Position numbers and translations under genes: made by a program
Assembly: GCA_037043455.1 (NCBI GenBank)
Contig: JAWPHD010003095.1
Location: forward strand, 1-64,000
Source: Cyrtodaria siliqua
Taxonomy: Eukaryota; Mollusca; Bivalvia; Adapedonta; Hiatellidae
Direction of reading: 5' to 3'
DNA length: 64,000 nt
In this document: positions 41,045 through 53,529 of the stretch, one piece after another
How positions within the stretch are numbered: position 1 is the first letter of the stretch
How the letters are laid out: every line of letters starts with the position of its first letter
Notes under the pieces: model-generated
Told to the model about the DNA's origin: nothing
Databases searched by the model: none
What the model saw: only the letters and a program-made list of their open reading frames with translations

Positions 41045-41985
41045 TGTCCTTTGACCGCTAAGTATGACCTTGACATTGGAGCCATGGACCTGGATTTGTG
41101 CACGACACCCCATTTGGTTGTGGTGAGCACTTGTGCCAAGTTATTTGAAAATACGTCCTGGCATGCAAAAGTTATTGACCGGACACGAATTGACCTTTGA
41201 CCTCTAAATGTGACCTTGACATTGGGGCCACAGACCTGGATTTTGTGCGCGACACATCGTCTTGTTGTGGTGAGCACTTGTGCCAAGTTATTTGAAAATC
41301 CGTCCATGAATGCCAGAGTTGTTGACCGGACAAAATTTGACTTTTGACCTCCAACTGTGACCTTGACCTTGGAGATCTTGGTTTTGCGCGCAACACATCG
41401 TCTTGTTACGGTGATCACTTGTGCCAAGTTATTTAAAAATCCCTGTAGGGGTTGTGACGTTACCGTCCGGACACGAAATTGCGTACCTGTTTTTGACCTA
41501 TGAACTGCAAGTGTGACCTTGACCTTTGAGGTATGGACTTGGGTTTTGCGCGCGACACATCGTCTTGTTATGGTGATCACTTGTGCCAAGTTATGTAAAA
41601 ATCCCTGCAGAAGTTGTGACGTTACGGTCCGGACACGAAATTGCGTACCTGTTTTTTACCTATTAACTTCAAGTGTGACCTTGACCTTTGAGATACGGAT
41701 CTGGGTTTTGCGCGCGACACATCGTCTTGTTATGGTGATCACTTGTGCCAAGTTATTTAAAAATCCCTGCAGGGGTCGTGACGTTACGGTCCGGACACGA
41801 AATTGCGTACCTGTTTTTGACCTATGAACTTCAAGTGTGACCTTGACCTTTGAGGTACGGACCTGGGTTTTGAGTGCGACACATCGTCTTGTTATGGTGA
41901 TCACTTGTGCCAAGTTATTTAAAATTCCCTGCAGGGGTTGTGAAGTTACGGTCCCGACACAAACTTCGGAATGACAGACAGAATC
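41045..41985. repeat. Satellite, six units of 143-162 bp with nuclear-receptor-like sites
   Basis: Units are marked by TGTGACCTTGACATTGG or TGTGACCTTGACCTTTGAGG, CACATCGTCTTGTTATGGTG and ACTTGTGCCAAGTTATTTAA. A perfect DR1 (TGACCTTTGACCT) lies at 41191-41203, and TGACCTTGACCT recurs in later units. Minisatellite arrays of one family flank it on both sides, so the block may have moved as one unit. The - strand 190-codon frame is a repeat artefact. Confidence 0.88.
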
Positions 41986-41989
41986 CGGA

Positions 41990-42282
41990 CGCTACGATTA
42001 CTTTCGGGAGCATAAAAACCAGAAATGACACAACCACATACCATAAAACAGAAATGACACAACCACATACCATAATACAGAAATGACACCACATACCATA
42101 ATACAGAACTGAAACAACCACATACCATAATACCGACACAACCACATACCATAACACAGAAATGACACAACCACATACCATAATACACAAATGACACAAC
42201 CACATACAATAATATAGAAATTATACAACCACATACCATAATACAGAACGGACAAAACCACATACCATAATACAGAAACAAG
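41990..42282. repeat. Minisatellite of ACCACATACCATAA type, third array
   Basis: About ten units of the family at 40305, ending where the AGAGGCCC terminal of the next element begins. Confidence 0.9.
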
Positions 42283-42545
42283 AGGCCCAAGAGGGCCTGT
42301 GGAGGCTCTACTGGCTAACACGGCTCGTATAACATCAATGAAGCGATTGACTGCCATTTATGTTTTTTTTGAAAGTTTCAAGCAAAAAACAGCTTTTTAA
42401 CTAAATCAAGGGCCATAACTAAAGAATCTGGTAAAGTTTGGTAAAGATCACATGAAAAATGAAGGCCCTACCGTATGAACGAGGCAAAATATAGCATTTT
42501 GAACTAAATCAAGAGCCGTAACACCTCTGTTACTGGTCCGACTAA
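42283..42545 (-). repeat. Terminal part of AGCTCTACTGG element, inverse orientation
   Basis: AAGAGGCCCAAGAGGGCCTG is followed by TGGAGGCTCTACTGGCTAAC, CATCAATGAAGCGATTGACT and a partial satellite monomer. This is the inverse of the 3' end of the element at 48131-49592. Confidence 0.8.
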
Positions 42546-42559
42546 TCCAACATAGAGCT

Positions 42560-42573
42560 AAAAAGAAAAAAAA

Positions 42574-42607
<34 letters not shown>

Positions 42608-42609
42608 TA
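42560..42609. repeat. Poly(A) and (AT)n tract
   Basis: About 28 A residues run into (AT)n. It may mark the end of the element just upstream. Confidence 0.9.
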
Positions 42610-44734
42610 ACAATAATCAGTGGGAGCGCCAAGCCGCCGCGGAGGGATATTTACTTAAAAACGTCACGCGCTAAAAACGTAAATAAACTGCGTTTTGAGC
42701 AGATTTCAGGGTGGCGGTCAAAATGACACATGTGATGTAAACTGTATTCAACTGACAATGTACAATGATGACACACATAAACAAATGCATCAATTCGTTT
42801 GTTACAGAATGAATTTTAAGTTTTTACGTGTTTTGTCGATTCTTTTTTATTAAAAATATGATTTCTAGGCTTTTACAAATTACCGATCGTTTCGAAAATT
42901 TATGTGAAATTTTGGCTTTTAATCAAATTGATAATTACAGTTTGTTCTTATAGCGAGAAAAAAGACGAAAGCATTAAAGTCAAGAAAAAGTCTTCTTCTA
43001 CAGGCCTGTAAAATTTCATCAACATTTGGAAAAAGTACTTTTTTCTACCCAAAAAAACGTTTAATGACCGTTCATAAAATTACACACAGAAAAGTGAGAC
43101 TCTCTTCAACCGTGTGCTTCATACAAAAAACTTTCAGAATCATATTTTTATCACTACAATTAAAACATAATTTATACAAGCCATTTCCTTATAAAATAAC
43201 CATCATTTTCATGGCCTACTTTTAAAAATAAATTTAGGTCTATGTTGTGTTATTGTGAAAATGATTTCAGTAAACAAACATGCGAAAGAGCAAAATGTCA
43301 GCTGTTTATCGATCGACTTCAATTTTTTTATTTCGTAGGCCCTATCTCGATTTGTATGAAGATTTTAACAGCGAGAAAAAAGACAAGAACATGAACGATG
43401 AGTTTAATCCTTCCTCTGGCATTATGTGAATTTTCAAGCGAATTTGAAAAAAGTACTTTTTTCTACCCAAAAAAACGTTTGGTCACTGTTTTACGCAAGC
43501 GTTTCGAACGTTGTTTTTGTGTAGTTTTGTTACACGGCATGGAATACGGCATGCAATACGTCATCGGTCAGCTCTGTGTGGGATAAATTCTGAAATTACC
43601 TGATATATTGTAGTGAACAGACAGTCGATAAGAGACAAAATATTTATGCTAACATGCTATATTTTAAATTCGATTGTTATTGAAAATATTGCAAAAAAAT
43701 CAATACCGTGTTTCCCCGAAGACCACATTCCAACACAGAATTGTGACGTCACAATGCTTGTACTTATTATAATCACAGGGTGAAAAGGTGTACGCGGACA
43801 ATTTTTTAAATCTTCGAAAGGACGTGTGTTTTTATTGATTTATTTTGGTCGAAGAGCCCTTTAAAAAAAGTATCATTGGCTATTATCCTTTCGACCCATC
43901 CACCCCCGCCCCCGACACCCACCCAGCACATTTTTTTTAAATGGACAAAGTTAATCTAGAATGCGAACTATGATTTTAAATTTATTTTAAAGGCCATTTG
44001 AATTGTCGACGCAAATATAATATGAACTATGGCTTTATTGATTTGAACAGCGACCGCAGAGGGAAGTAAGATGGGTGAATAGTCCCATTAGACATGCCAT
44101 CATCAGGGCTCTAGCTCCTTAGGTGCAACGCCTTTTCCACTGTGTAACCGATGCCTCTTTATGGAAAGTCTGTGAAATAGCATCTTTGAAACAATCTGTG
44201 TATTAAACCGTGCCAGCGCCTTTACATCTGAGATACCAAGAACACATGATTGGCAATCGACCACTTACATGTATGTGTACCCTGCTGCACCCACTCCCCT
44301 GCCTCCGCCCCCACCGCCACCACACAGTTTAACTCATCTTAGTGGGGTTCGGGGTCCCTCCCGCCCTCACTCCGTTTAACTTATCCGAGTGGGGTTCGGG
44401 GTCATGCTACTCGTATTATGTTTTTTTGATGTTACAATGCGCGTTCTGACGTATATATCAGAGTTATAAAACGGTAGATAAAGGTAAGTACACACAAGTA
44501 CCTGAAAATATTTTTGGACTTTTTACGTTTTCGATTTCCGAGTTAGGCGTAGGGTCGGACGTACCGTGCTTACGCAGAGCTACGCCAATGACACCTACCA
44601 TCTCTTATGAAACTATATTAGTATCAATCAGTAAGGGATGGGCGGAACCCTGCAGTCTATAGGGTAGATAGGCTCGCGAGGGTAATAACCCTAAACTTAG
44701 TATCCTTTTGTAGAATTTTTTTTTTCAATAAAAT
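42610..44734. other. Intergenic with two small duplications
   Basis: No gene. A ~130-bp segment (GCGAGAAAAAAGAC, then AAAAAGTACTTTTTTCTACC and AAAAAAACGTTT) occurs at 42952-43070 and 43370-43485. GTGGGGTTCGGGGTC is duplicated at about 44342 and 44390. The C-rich stretch at 43900-43925 is unexplained. Confidence 0.5.
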
Positions 44735-44985
44735 TCGGATTCGGCCGGGTTAGCGATGACCAAGACACTTTCCCTCATGTCTCGTCCGTCGGATGGGGAC
44801 GTAAACCGGGCGGTCCCGTGTATCGGTTTATCCTCCGAGCACGTTAAAGAAGCATAGGAATCTATTCGATAACATGAGTAGGGCAGGTTCCCAGATTTCT
44901 ATGTATTCCTTCCCCTCTCTCTGGGGCGGCTCTAAATAACCTATACTGCGTTGATGAGCCGTTAAACAACATTCAATTCAATTAA
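44735..44985 (+). mobile_element. SINE, body and tail
   Basis: GACCAAGACACTTTCCCTCA, CTCGTCCGTCGGATGGGGAC, GGTCCCGTGTATCGG, then a 3' half with TTCCTTCCCCTCTCTCTGGG and CGTTAAACAACATTCAATTC. The tail is AATTCAATT-like. The 29380 copy has the tRNA-like head; here the head is mostly lost. Not a tRNA gene. Confidence 0.72.
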
Positions 44986-45426
44986 AACGTATATTGTCTC
45001 GTGGTCTAGCTTGTGTGTCGCCTCAACATGGGATAAATAAGAGCTATTAACATTATATATTTACTTATATATATTAGGCAAAAAAAAAATACCTGTGTTT
45101 CCGCTGACCCGACCGACCCTATTTTTAAGGGGCCGACCCTAAATCTTTTTATGACAAATATAAAGAAATATTGTTCCGAACAATGATTTATCACAATATA
45201 TCGAGGTAAACTGACATCACAGAGAAACGTTCAGCTGTATCATCAACTTGAATGGGGCTTATGATATAAATACATGTAGAATCTCACAGTATCTTGCTCC
45301 AAAAAAATAAAAAATGCCTACCTACCGACCCTATTTTTTTAGAGCATGCAATAGGAAACACACCTATTTTTTTGTTTGGCCTTTCTATATTTAACTTATA
45401 AATCGGCTACTGTGCAGCTTCTTCTA

Positions 45427-45760
45427 TTTTTGTCTCGCCTTTTCGAAGAAAAAAAGAGACATAGGTGTTGCTTTTCCGGCGGCGGCGGCGGCGGCGTCAA
45501 CATTCAAGTTTTGCGTTTAGGTCATTTTCTCACAAACTGTATGCACTAGACCTTTCAAACTTTGCTTATAGTTGTATCATGGGTGATACATGGCAACGTG
45601 GCAAAGCAAATGTGGAAGTGACCTTGACCCTCCAAGCAAAGGGCAGATAACTTAATAATTTTTAGGTTAAATGTTTGCGTTCAGGTCACTTTTTCACAAA
45701 CTGTATGCACTAGACCTTATAACTATGCTTATAGTTGTATCTTGAGTGGTACATCGCATG
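45427..45760 (+). repeat. TGTCTCGCC-headed satellite element, copy 1
   Basis: A palindromic head, TGTCTCGCCTTTTCGAAG with AAAAAAGAGACA, precedes a (CGG)n run at 45477-45495 and then ~155-bp units with GTCATTTTCTCACAAACTGT, ATGCACTAGACCTT and GGAAGTGACCTTGACCCTCC. Two units remain. The + strand short frame is not a gene. Confidence 0.8.
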
Positions 45761-46560
45761 GTAATACTGCCGAATCTGTCATTTATAGCACGGCTGAAAT
45801 ATACCGGCATTTATAGCACGGTTTAGGCTCAGACCTTCAGGTTTATGAAAATTATATCATAAGCAAGAATTTATACTTACACAATGACATGAAGTCGCTT
45901 TTTTATTGATCTGATATTACATTAGGCCCTATTGTTGATGTGAATGACTTTTATCTGACCCCACGTGTAATATCAGATTTTCCAAAACTCGTATAAAACG
46001 TGGGAATGCAAGAATAAGCATATAATTACGGTGTTTTTGTCCCAATTTTTACTTCCTTTTTTGTTTATAAATATTGGCTAGTAGTTAATGATATAGAAAA
46101 TGACATGATCTACAATTGTTTCAAAATTAAAATAACCTGTAGAGGCCACTTAAAACGGTATATGAGACAATGGTGGGTTCGTGCAAGCACTTAGAACACT
46201 TTACTGCCACTTCACAAACAGGAAAAATGAGAAAAAGAAAAAGAAAACTGAAACTGAACCTGAAACTGTTGCAAAATCAAAATTACCCAACCATAGTTAC
46301 CATAGTGCATTTAAATAATTTACAGCCACTTCAAAACAATAGGAATTAGTGAGACACGCGAAACTTAACATCCACTTAACATCTACTTCACAAACAATTA
46401 CAATAAAGCGACTTTTATGTATTTTCTTTAGTGCCTCTTTACAGAGATAACATGTCCCAACTAGCAACTCTTTGTGTGTGATACAATGATTATAAATTGT
46501 TTAAGGGTTGACTTTGTATTTGCATTTAGCACGAATCTGTGTAGAAAAGTAAGTGCACTT
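45761..46560. other. Non-coding between two satellite elements
   Basis: ATTTATAGCACGG is duplicated at 45779 and 45811. A Lys/Glu-rich simple stretch (GAAAAAGAAAAAGAAAACTG) lies at 46230. No gene recognised. Confidence 0.45.
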
Positions 46561-47300
46561 TTTGTCTCGCCTTTTCGAAGAAAAAAAGAGAAACAGGTGT
46601 TGCTTTTCCGGTGTCGGCGGCGTCAACATTCAAGTTTTGCGTTTAGGTCATTTTCTCACAAACTGTATGCACTAGACCTTTCAAACTTTGCTTATAGTTG
46701 CATCATGGGTGGTATACATCGCAAGGTTACAAAGCAAATGTGGAAGTGACCTTGACTCTCCAAGCAAATGGCAGATAACATTCTAATTTTTAGGTTCAAC
46801 TTTTGCGTTTAGGTCACTTTTTCACAAACTGTACACACTAGACCTTTAAAACTTTGCTTATAGTTGTATCTTGAGTGGTACATCGCGACGTGACAAAGCA
46901 AATGTGGAAGTGACCTTGACCCTCTAAGCAAGGTCAGATAACCTTATAATTTTTACCTTCAACTTTGGCATTTAGGTCACTTTTTCACAAACTGTATGCA
47001 CTAAGAACTTTCAAACTTTGCTTATAGTTGTATCTTGAGTGGTACATTGCAACGTGACAAAGCAAATGTGGATGTGACCTTCACCATCCAAGCAAAGGGC
47101 AGACAATTTTAATTGTTACATTTACATCACTTTCTCATGAACTAGAATTACGCACCAGATGTTTTAAACCTAATTTATAGCTTAATCTTTGGAAGAAAAC
47201 ATATTCTATTTTGACATAGCTGTGTTTTCGGTAGTGCAACTTTTTTTGGATGCCTGGATTTCATCTATGACCTTGACCTACTTTTTGGAGCTGATGATTT
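46561..47300 (+). repeat. TGTCTCGCC-headed satellite element, copy 2
   Basis: The same head and a shorter GGCGGCG run, followed by at least four units of ~150-160 bp with CAAACTTTGCTTATAGTTG and GACCTTGAC blocks. The last unit decays near 47300. Confidence 0.82.
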
Positions 47301-48130
47301 TTAGCTCTACTGGCAAAAGGCCTTCATTTTTCATCCGATCTTAACCAAACTTTACCAGATTGTTAATATCAATGAAAGCTCGCACAAGTTCGAAAACCAG
47401 CCAGAACGGACCAATAGCAGCAGAGTTATGGCCCTTGATTTAGTTAAAAATGCTATATTTTGCGTCGTTAATACGATAGGGCTTTCATTTTTCATCTGAT
47501 ATTTACCAAACTTTACCAGATGTTTTGCCTTTTTTTTTATTATTATTAGTATATATTTGCTTTTTTATATATATTTTTTTTAATAGATATATATTTTTTT
47601 AATTTCCTATTACATTATTTTTTTGTTTTATTTTTTTTGTTTTTTTTTGTTGTGTGTTAACGCCATGTTAGCAGGAAGCATTGCTGTGCCTATTGCATTT
47701 CTTTTCTGGTTCGTTGATTTTTGATGGAGTTACGGCCCCATGACATTTTTTTTTTAATTTCTTGTAGGCGCTACTCCTCCTAAACGCCTTGTTGGACTTC
47801 GTCGAAACTTTGCAGGAAGCATCGGTAAGATGTCTAATTGTGCATATCGCCCAGTTTGCTGATTTATGACAGAGTTATGGCACTTTGACATTTTTACTTT
47901 AAATTTCTTCTCGGCGCTACTCCTCCTAAACGGTTCGTTGGATTTCTACAAAATTTGGCAGGAAGCCTCAGTATGATGTCTAGTTGTGCAAAGCATGGTA
48001 TATCAATGCAATTTTGGACAAGTTCGAAAATCAGCTAGATCTAGTTAGTAACGACAGGTTATGGCCCTTGATTTGTTGACAAAATGCTATTATTGTATTT
48101 TCCTTTGTTAAATCTGTAGTTACTTCATTT
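47301..48130. repeat. Partial satellite monomers and T-rich tract
   Basis: 47302 starts a fragment of the AGCTCTACTGG element with one monomer. A poly(T)-rich stretch fills 47535-47650. From 47764 two monomers of ~160 bp (GCGCTACTCCTCCTAAACG) occur; they resemble the monomers at 1191-2650. Confidence 0.65.
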
Positions 48131-49592
48131 TTAGCTCTACTGGCCGAAGGCCAGCAGAGCTTATGGGATGCCGAATTGTCCGCTCGTCGTCCGTTGTTAA
48201 CTTTTGTCTCGTTAAGACGTTAGGGCCTTCATTTTTCACCCAATGTTTACCAAACTTTAACAGGTTGTTAATATCAATGAAAGCTCGGAGAAGTTCGAAA
48301 ACCAGCCAGATCGGACCAGTAACACCAGAGTTATGGTCCTTGATTTAGTTAAAAATGCTATATTGCTATATTTTGCCTCCTTAAGATGATAGGGCCTTCG
48401 TTTTTCAACCTATCTTTACCAAACTTTACCACATTGTTAATATCAATGAAAGCTCGGACAAGTTCGAAAACCAGCCATATCGGACTAGTAACAGCAGAGT
48501 TGTGGCCCTTGATTTAGTTAAAAATGTTATATTTTGCCTCGTTAAGACGATAGGAGTTTCATTGTTCATCCGATCTTTACCAAACGTTATCAGATTGTTA
48601 ATATCAATGAAAGCTCGGACAAGTTCAAACACCAGCCATATTGGAATAGTAACAGCGGAGTTATGGCCCTTGATTTTGTTAAAAATACTATATTTTACCT
48701 CGTTAAGATGATAGGGGCTTCATTGTTCATCCGATCATTACCAGACTTTATCAGCTTGTTAATATCATTGAAAGCTAGAATAAGTTTGAAAACCAGCCAT
48801 ATCGAGCAAGTAACAGCTGAGTTATGGCCCTTGATTTAGTTAAAAATGCTATAGTTTGCCTCGTTAAGACGATAGGGGCTTCATTGTTCATCCGATATTT
48901 ACCAAACTTTATCAGATTGTTAATATCAATGAAAGCTCGAACAAGTTCGAAAACCAGCCATATCGGACCAGTAACAGCGGAGTTATGGCCCTTGATTTAG
49001 TTAAAAATGCTATATTTTGCCTCGTTAAGACGATAGGGGCTGCATTGTTCATCCGATATTTACCAAACTTTATCAGATTGTTAATATCAATGAAAGCTCG
49101 AACAAGTTCGAAAACCAAACATATCGGACCAGTAACAGCGGATTCATGGCCCTTGATTTAGTTCAAGACGCTATATTTTGCCTCGTTAAGACGGGAGGGC
49201 CTTCATTTTTCATCCGATCGTTACCAAACTTTTATTTTTTTTTTATTTATTTTTTTTAATTTTTATTTTTTTCTTTTAATTTTTTTTATTTAAAAAATAA
49301 ATAAAATTGAATTACTTTTTAGCTCTATGTTGGACCAGTCGGACCAGTAACAGAGGAGTTATGGCTCTTGATTTAGTTAAAAATGCTATATTTTGCCTCG
49401 TTAATACAATAGGGCCTTCATTTTTCATCTGATCTTTACCGAACTTTAATAGATTTTTTAGTTATGGCCCTTGATTTAGTTCAAAAGCTGTTTTTTGCCC
49501 GAAACTTCCAAAAAAACGTAAATGGCAGTCATTCGCTTCATTGATGTTATAAGAGCCATGTTAGCCAGTAGAGCGTCCACAGGCCCTCTTGT
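48131..49592 (+). repeat. Complete AGCTCTACTGG-headed element with 161-bp satellite
   Basis: Head: AGCTCTACTGGCCGAAGGCC and AGCAGAGCTTATGGGATGCC form a hairpin. Body: six or more monomers with a fixed 161-bp period (the marker TTGTTAATATCAATGAAAGC at 48265, 48434, 48595, 48756, 48917, 49078). A poly(T) tract lies at 49230-49320. 3' end: GTTAGCCAGTAGAGCGTCCA and CAGGCCCTCTTG. No transposase or other gene. Short frames on both strands inside it translate the monomer. Confidence 0.85.
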
Positions 49593-49690
49593 TTATCTGA
49601 TCTGATGGGAATTTTATGTCGACAACCCTTGATATAAGAGCCGTTTTAGCCAGTAGAGCATCCACAGGCCCTCTTGGGCCTCTTGTTTTT
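49593..49690 (+). repeat. Second copy of the element's 3' end
   Basis: GATATAAGAGCCGTTTTAGC and CAGTAGAGCATCCACAGGCC repeat the end at 49540-49592 and finish with CTCTTGGGCCTCTTG. Confidence 0.75.
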
Positions 49691-51982
49691 AATAGAATGG
49701 CATTTCGTTTTTAAACAAATGCACTTAAATGTCATCTCAGCAAACGGCAAATTCGATTGTTTTTAGTTACTAAAATGTTTACAAACTTTCATTTAAGCAT
49801 CATTGACCTTTTTATATTTAAGTCCAGCCCCCGTTAGTCGAGACATGTGAATCCACGGATTTCTTGTTTAATTTTCTAACGTACTTAACATTTTAAGATG
49901 GTCGCCAAAATGAGAAAAGTATGAAAAACAGCATCATGTATTATATATAACACACAAGTCTGTCGTGTGCTTTTGTCAGCAAGGACATTTATCATTCCTG
50001 ATTTATTTTAAATGGATTGGAGGCGGTCTGGAAGACTATAGGCGTCTATTCAAATACGTAATGCGTTTCATTTTCATATTCAATATACATAATATTATGC
50101 TCTAACCACAACTTTGCCAAAATAATATTCATATTTATTGGACATGTCAATAGCATTGAATAATTGCTAAGGAAGAACTTTATACATATTTTCATAGAAT
50201 AAGACAAAAATGTGTGTTTCATGAACATAGGTAATTGAGGATCTTACATGAGAGCTGACAGAGCTTAAAGTGATCCCTAAGCGTCTGCCATGTCTACTGG
50301 CACAGATATATATATTATAGGGAGGTCAAGTGTAGTTTAAATGTTGGATATACTCAGGTTTAATGAATTCATAAGTCATTCAACTGGAAAAGTGATCATT
50401 TGTTTAATAGGCATGTCAAACATATAAATAATACATACTGGTAATGGCTGTGAGTGAAATGTATAAATTATTGTTGCAATATTATCAAAAGTTTAGTAAT
50501 ATAATAATAACTATTAGCTTTGCACTAGTCTAGTATTAATATTAATGATTGCAAAAATGTGAATTATGTAGAAAAACTAATGGGACGCTGCGAGTTGTTA
50601 GCTTTTCAACAAATCAAGATTGTAGTGTGTCCCTTTAAGGTCCATAATTAATATGTTAATAAAACAAGTTACAACCCTAAAGTTGTGTCACAGGTTTTGA
50701 ACATAGTTCAGCATCAACATGTATTCTCCATTATATGTACACGTAACAGTCAGTTCAATAAAAATGTATACTTCAACGTCTCAAATGGAATGATGAGTGT
50801 TATTTTATTGAGTATTAAATAAGCAAAACTACTTTTCACATCACTCTCATTGCCATGGATGGCAGGCTAAATGCATGTGGGAGGAAACCAGCATACACAG
50901 ATCATTGTGAAAAACTTGAGTGTCAATTAGTGTTGAGAACAAAAAACTGTAGATGTAGTTCAAGATAATCCATTCAATTTATTGTTCAATACTTGGATCC
51001 ATTAGTTGTATACCGTAACCTTGTGTTGTGTAAATGACAGCATCTTGTCTGAAAAATAAAGAAAATGCAAACACTGAGTATTACAACTTAAATATCTGCT
51101 GTACATGAAATACTAAATCTTGATCACTTTTAATAATATACAAAATATGTATTTTATATAGAACCTATACAGGCCAAAAAAAAAAAAATTAAACCTGTGT
51201 TTACATATCATTGTCAATAAAAGTGGGCCAGTATATTTATTTGGTATCAAATATTTACTTGTTATCAGTTTTTTACTCCACGACTTATATTTAGACCACA
51301 AGAACATTAAATAAAGAAAAATCTGACTGGCTGCAGGCTTAAACATATTAAAACAGATTATATTATTTTTTTACCTCACAATAACTGATTATTATTTCAT
51401 TCCCAATAAAAGAGGTCAGCAGTGTATTAAGGGAGTTGGTCTGGTTTAATACAGTAAACACAGACCTGTATATTTAATTCGGTCTTAGTCAATATAAAAT
51501 TTACTGAAAAAGATTACCAAATTTTTTTGTTTTTTTAATACTGAGAACGTATGTATTGTTTAAGATCCTTTTCATGCTTTAATACTGTCTCTCAGTTGAG
51601 TTCCACCTTTCAAGGTAAGGTTTCCAGGTGTTTTAACTAGATTTATCTAATTATTATTATTTTATTTATTTTTTGGCATTGATGTGAATTCTTCCCCACC
51701 ATACAAATAAGTTCTGCTTACAAACCTCTATGAAATCCATCTTGTTTTTGTGAGCTCCTCCAACCTCACCTCATCCAACCAAGAGTCGCATTTCAGATCA
51801 GAATATGTAAGATGCAGGCATCATGTCTGTGAGACTGATGTCTCCCTATGAAAAAAATAATGACACAGTGTATAAACGCAATTGCCAAATTTCATTTGGA
51901 TCTGAACATTTCGCTGAAATTAAATAATAATTAGATAGATCTATGCATTCAGTTCTTATTTCTATGTACTGTTACTTAGAAA
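49691..51982. other. Intergenic, nothing recognised
   Basis: AT-rich with scattered short open frames (50046-50228, 51113-51346) that lack similarity. No splice-framed conserved exon was found. A Pro/Ser-coding stretch is not evident. Confidence 0.45.
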
Positions 51983-52700
51983 ATGTGTTCATCCGGGCTT
52001 TTTTCCACAAAATTGGGAAGAGGGTCAGGCCTGTCCATGTTGGGGAAAAAAGACGAGCTTATTTCTCATGTTGGGAAAGATGTAAGATTTTACCAATTAA
52101 GTAAATTTGACAATACTATGCTATATTTATATTTTCAGCCAAAGGTTATTATAATTACTGTTTCTCAGTCAGAACTGACTCCACAGGCAAAAACATGGTG
52201 CAGAATTAATGCTTTTTCTCAAATTCTGAGACAATGCTGCTTTCTGATTGGCAAATATTTCTGCCACAATTGGGGAACAAACAGTCAAGTTCTCAATTGG
52301 GAAAGAGGCCTTTTAGAGGTGTCTCTGTTACATAAGGTAAAAAAGCCCTGTTCATGGTACACAGATCACTTTAGCGGAGTCAATCACATAAAATTGAACT
52401 GGGATGTAGTGTATATTTTGTTTTTAATTGAAAACCAAGTGTTGCAGTATTTAGCATTTCATTGAACACATTTTAAGTAGGGATTGTAAAGAAAATATGC
52501 AGGAGAGACGAAGAAGAGAGGGGAAGGGGGTTGGGGATAGTGGTGGGGGCAGCAGGGCATTTTTACCAGTTTTGGGGAAGGGGCCTTTTGCTCTTAATTG
52601 GGGGTGGAATACATAAATGGGGAATGAAATTTCCTTTGGTAAGTTTAAAAAGTGGGGAAGTCTGCATGCTTTTAAAAGAAATGAGCGTGGGGAATGGGCC
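51983..52700 (+). repeat. TTGGGGAA-rich low-copy repeat with a 160-codon open frame
   Basis: The open frame at 51983-52465 starts MCSSGLFSTKLGRGSGLSML. Phrases such as TTGGGAAAGAGGCCTTTTAG and TTTGGGGAAGGGGCCTTTTG recur across 52000-52700, so the block looks like diverged tandem repeats. I do not recognise the peptide as any family. It might be a fragment of an unknown mobile element. Confidence 0.35.
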
Positions 52701-52904
52701 TTTTACAGGCCGCTTCAAAGAAGGGTAAAAAGTCCATGCGGAGGGTATGCGTCAGCTGCCTGTGGGTAAATGTTGAGAAGGGGGTGGCAGGGATGTGGTT
52801 TAGGAATTGCTGTGTCCCATGCCATGGCCATGGCCATGCAGCATATGTGGGGTTTGACACTGGCCATTACAGGCATACCATAAGGTGTACCCCTTCACAG
52901 GGTT

Positions 52905-53040
52905 CAGGGCTGAGGGTCTCCCAGCGGTTTTGGGGAACAAGGGAACATATTTTTGGGAAACAAAGCAAAACGTTTTGGGGATCACCGGGTCGTATTGTCA
53001 GGGAACAAGAGAACATGGACCACCCTGGAAGGGCCTCATG
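52905..53040. mobile_element. GTTCCC-rich insertion, second copy (inverse)
   Basis: Runs GAGGGTCTCCCAGCGGTTTT to ACCACCCTGGAAGGGCCT and contains GGGGAACAAGGGAACAT-type repeats, the inverse of 25287-25459. Ends are more diverged, and no clean target duplication could be seen. Confidence 0.65.
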
Positions 53041-53529
53041 TCTATGGCTACAGGTCTTGTTATACAAACGAGAATGATTCTGAGAAATAATTCAATGAAA
53101 TCAACAACTGTCACGGCTGATCCAGTTATGACTTATGTTTACTATTTACACAGTTTGTCAACATTAACACCATCGATGTGCTTGGCAGATTTCAAGAAAA
53201 GACTGCATAAACAAACCAAAAAAAGAGTTGTACATGTACACATTTGAACTTACACGTGTTATTTGCCTGCAGAGTTCTAAGACAGTCAACTGTTTCCTTC
53301 ATTACGTTAACCTGTGTATATTTCCAATTGTTTATCCCAGTGTGAACACTCTGCATCAGATAAACTATCAAAACTCAGTGGATTCAACGTCTACTATCGT
53401 GTAAACACATTCTACGTATTGATGACGTAATCCAAAACTGACATTTTGCAAAAAGTGTTCACTCCTGTAAACTAGGTACGCGTAAAATTGATAACTGCGG
53501 TCTGAATCGACGTTTTTACAAAAAGAATC

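Noticed and set aside
41017..41913. 190-codon - strand frame with repeated TRRCVARKTQV
   Set aside because: It is a translation of the 150-160-bp satellite and follows its period.
40106..42357. Trp/Cys/Val-rich membrane-like frames on the - strand
   Set aside because: They translate the ACCACATACCATAA minisatellite, and the overlapping frames are equally long. No start context or conserved domain.
48163..49118. Short open frames on both strands with similar peptides
   Set aside because: They repeat with the 161-bp monomer and are satellite translations.
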